From NCBI RefSeq assembly GCF_016772315.1, contig NZ_CP053482.1, forward strand, positions 1,054,001-1,118,000: 64,000 nucleotides of DNA, written 5' to 3'. Of this stretch, positions 62,599-64,000 are shown in pieces. Numbering within the stretch: position 1 is the first letter of the stretch; each line of letters begins with the position of its first letter. The stretch is from Thiothrix subterranea (GTDB lineage: Bacteria > Pseudomonadota > Gammaproteobacteria > Thiotrichales > Thiotrichaceae). The position numbers and the translations under genes were made by a program. The notes beneath the pieces are model-generated. The model worked only from the letters and a program-made list of their open reading frames with translations. It ran no database searches and was not told the DNA's origin.

Positions 62599-63786
62599 CT
62601 AGGGACAAGTGCGAGATTTTGGAATAATGTCTAATGTAACTGGATTTATTCCTATAACTTTCATGTTGGATGTTAAGGCATATTCAAGTTTCATGTCAAA
62701 AACCAGAGTGATTTTATACTTCTTGCCTTTTACAGTGGCTAGATTTTTTGGCTTGACAGAATAAAGCAAATTAACATCTTGGATCTCTTTTTCCATGTTT
62801 GATGTAATTGTTTTTCCAAAAAACTCTGGGTCATTTATGTTGAATTTTTCTGACTTGCCACTTTGCAGTTTAGTGTCTATGTTAAAATAATCTCTGGCTG
62901 GATTAGATGTTCCCAAACCGTCTTCTACATACTTGCCTCTGTCGAGAAAATAATTATTTTTTCCATCGGCATAAGCTTTTAAGTCAAAATAATCCGAATT
63001 ATCAGAAATTATCTTATAATTTTCATTTAATAAGTAACTTAGATTTTCTTTAGGTACACGCCTTATTTCAGGTATACTTCCTGATTCTAAAGTATCAAGA
63101 AACGATATTTCAACATCTCCCGTATACATTCCTTTTTCCATTTTTCCACTTAAGCTAATTCCAAGTGGTTGCAAAAAAGATTTTGGATAATATTTCTCGG
63201 ATGGAAGAGGTAGGTGTGTTTTTTGTTTATAACTTGGGTGAAGTTCGATGCGCATTGTTAAATCAGGACTTTCCATGTAACCATTTACACACTCATAATT
63301 CCACCAAGAACGTTTGGCATAAGAGTTGATGATGTCATTCTTTGCAATTGGATGCTTAAATAAGTTGGCATTTCCTAACAAACCTAATGGCATTGCAAAT
63401 TTACATTTTTTACCTGCTTCTGCGGGACCATCAGAATAAGTACCAGATGTCCAGATAGTGCCATTTGCTGAATCTACTGGTGTAGTCTCATTTTCTTCTC
63501 CAGACAGTGTTTTTGCCCCATCATTATTTGTTGCGGCGGAAGCAGTAACAGTGGATATAGTGGCAACATTCGCGACCGTGGCAGCTTGTTGTTTATCTGC
63601 TTCTTCAGCTCTCGTGATCGTTTGACCGTAGAGAGTTGTGGCTACACCGAGTAGTAACAGTCCGCCAAGAACGGCTTTACTCTGATCGTCAGTTAATTCG
63701 GTAGTATCGGTTGATGCTGCGCAAACGTAAGTGTTGCTGGCAATCAAAGAAATAGCCAAGCAGGTACTAAAAATTTGCTTTGTCAT
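62599..63786 (-). CDS. Secreted/membrane protein B with shared N-terminal module, 3' end replaced by IS
   Basis: 395 residues as read. Signal peptide (MTKQIFSTCLAISLIASNTY), a Thr/Asp spacer, a hydrophobic segment (AVLGGLLLLGVATTLYGQ) and then about 320 residues rich in beta-type and Asn/Lys sequence (WTSGTYSDGPAEAGKKC...; NINDPEFFGKTI). The last ten residues (DIIPKSRTCP) are encoded inside the IS repeat. Removing the IS and one TA would instead end after 20 more residues at a stop at 61507. The N-terminus matches protein A; the remainder is unrelated. Confidence 0.75.
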   Translation of the reverse strand: MTKQIFSTCLAISLIASNTYVCAASTDTTELTDDQSKAVLGGLLLLGVATTLYGQTITRAEEADKQQAATVANVATISTVTASAATNNDGAKTLSGEENETTPVDSANGTIWTSGTYSDGPAEAGKKCKFAMPLGLLGNANLFKHPIAKNDIINSYAKRSWWNYECVNGYMESPDLTMRIELHPSYKQKTHLPLPSEKYYPKSFLQPLGISLSGKMEKGMYTGDVEISFLDTLESGSIPEIRRVPKENLSYLLNENYKIISDNSDYFDLKAYADGKNNYFLDRGKYVEDGLGTSNPARDYFNIDTKLQSGKSEKFNINDPEFFGKTITSNMEKEIQDVNLLYSVKPKNLATVKGKKYKITLVFDMKLEYALTSNMKVIGINPVTLDIIPKSRTCP

Positions 63787-63823
63787 AGTTGAAGCCCGTG
63801 AGTGTTAAATAGACAATACATAT

Positions 63824-63886
63824 GCTATGCGCTATGCGCTATGCGCTATGCGCTATGCGCTATGCGCTATGCGCTATGCGCTATGC
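63824..63886. repeat. Heptanucleotide tandem repeat, 9 copies of GCTATGC
   Basis: Nine perfect units upstream of the gene for protein B, 38 bases before its start codon, flanked by the same TTGACG-like hexamer (minus strand, just beyond the array) and the same leader as at the 4-copy array at 52688. The last 114 bases of the window after it carry no recognisable gene; an inverted repeat TCTACG/CGTAGA is seen near 63960-63976. Confidence 0.95.
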
Positions 63887-64000
63887 GCGTCAAGAATTTT
63901 TTTGTGCTAGTCAAGCTATTTCTATGAGAGTAATAGCCCGTTCGTCACTTGCTATTAATTCTACGAATTACGTAGAGACGCTGCAAGTGTTATTTACGAA

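Larger units (their letters stand above)
61572..62631 (-). mobile_element. IS5-family insertion sequence
   Basis: About 1060 bases. Terminal inverted repeats of 19 bp are perfect (61572-61590 and 62613-62631, starting GACATTATTCC), flanked by TA on both sides as a likely 2-bp target duplication. It contains a two-frame DDE transposase on the minus strand. The ends and coding region look intact. It is inserted in the 3' part of the gene for secreted protein B. Confidence 0.9.

Noticed and set aside
63824-63886. CRISPR array
   Set aside because: Units are seven bases, directly adjacent, without spacers or cas genes.

Overview
The window looks like chromosomal DNA of a gammaproteobacterium. Four blocks have the order expected for that class: ffh/ypjD/corB/radA, a complete mraZ-to-ftsZ-lpxC division and cell-wall (dcw) cluster, dciA/M23 peptidase/secA, and large single-chain purL. 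Moderate G+C and protein character would fit a Thiothrix-like member of the Thiotrichales. That genus-level guess is inference from recall, not from a search.

Layout. 1-5.8 kb: ffh 5' end (minus), a CcsA-like membrane protein, a CorB-like transporter, radA, a degenerate DEAD-box protein with an RG-rich tail, and a DUF465 protein. 5.7-11.7 kb (minus): Nudix-ThiE fusion, argJ, secA and an M23 peptidase, then a convergent dciA-like gene. 12.2-30.3 kb (minus): lpxC, ftsZ, ftsA, ftsQ, ddl, murC, murG, ftsW, murD, mraY, murF, murE, ftsI, ftsL, rsmH, mraZ. The mraZ-to-ftsA genes are packed with mostly 1-4 base overlaps behind a sigma70 promoter and a 10-bp-period MraZ operator. 30.5-33.8 kb: RNase P RNA, two small membrane proteins, a TPP riboswitch with thiC, and a small CcoS-like protein. 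34.2-37.0 kb: a three-gene envelope set built around a lipoprotein that fuses a solute-binding fold to a VWA domain.

38.0-45.2 kb is accessory. It holds an uncharacterised helical protein followed by an unusual soluble AAA+ (ClpB D2-like) and FtsH-type M41 peptidase chimera, an RHH/PIN toxin-antitoxin pair with its operator, a rhuM remnant, and an AT-rich PP2C / VWA / PIN-kinase triad resembling TerY-P systems. 45.4-51.8 kb: purL, a SWIM zinc-finger protein, a GNAT protein and a broken relE.

51.8-64 kb is a rearranged region. Two secreted-protein genes share an almost identical leader, signal peptide and upstream heptamer array (4 versus 9 units) but have unrelated C-terminal parts. Between them are full-length clpB, an AT-rich cassette (arylamine N-acetyltransferase, EamA exporter, Fe(II)/2-oxoglutarate oxygenase, divergent MocR-type regulator), a second partial copy of the clpB 3' half, and an IS5-family element inserted in the 3' end of the second secreted-protein gene.

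Functionally the core encodes peptidoglycan precursor synthesis, division and secretion. The accessory parts encode stress proteolysis, probable anti-phage or stress signalling, and possibly a small-molecule modification and export pathway. No tRNA, rRNA or CRISPR array was seen.
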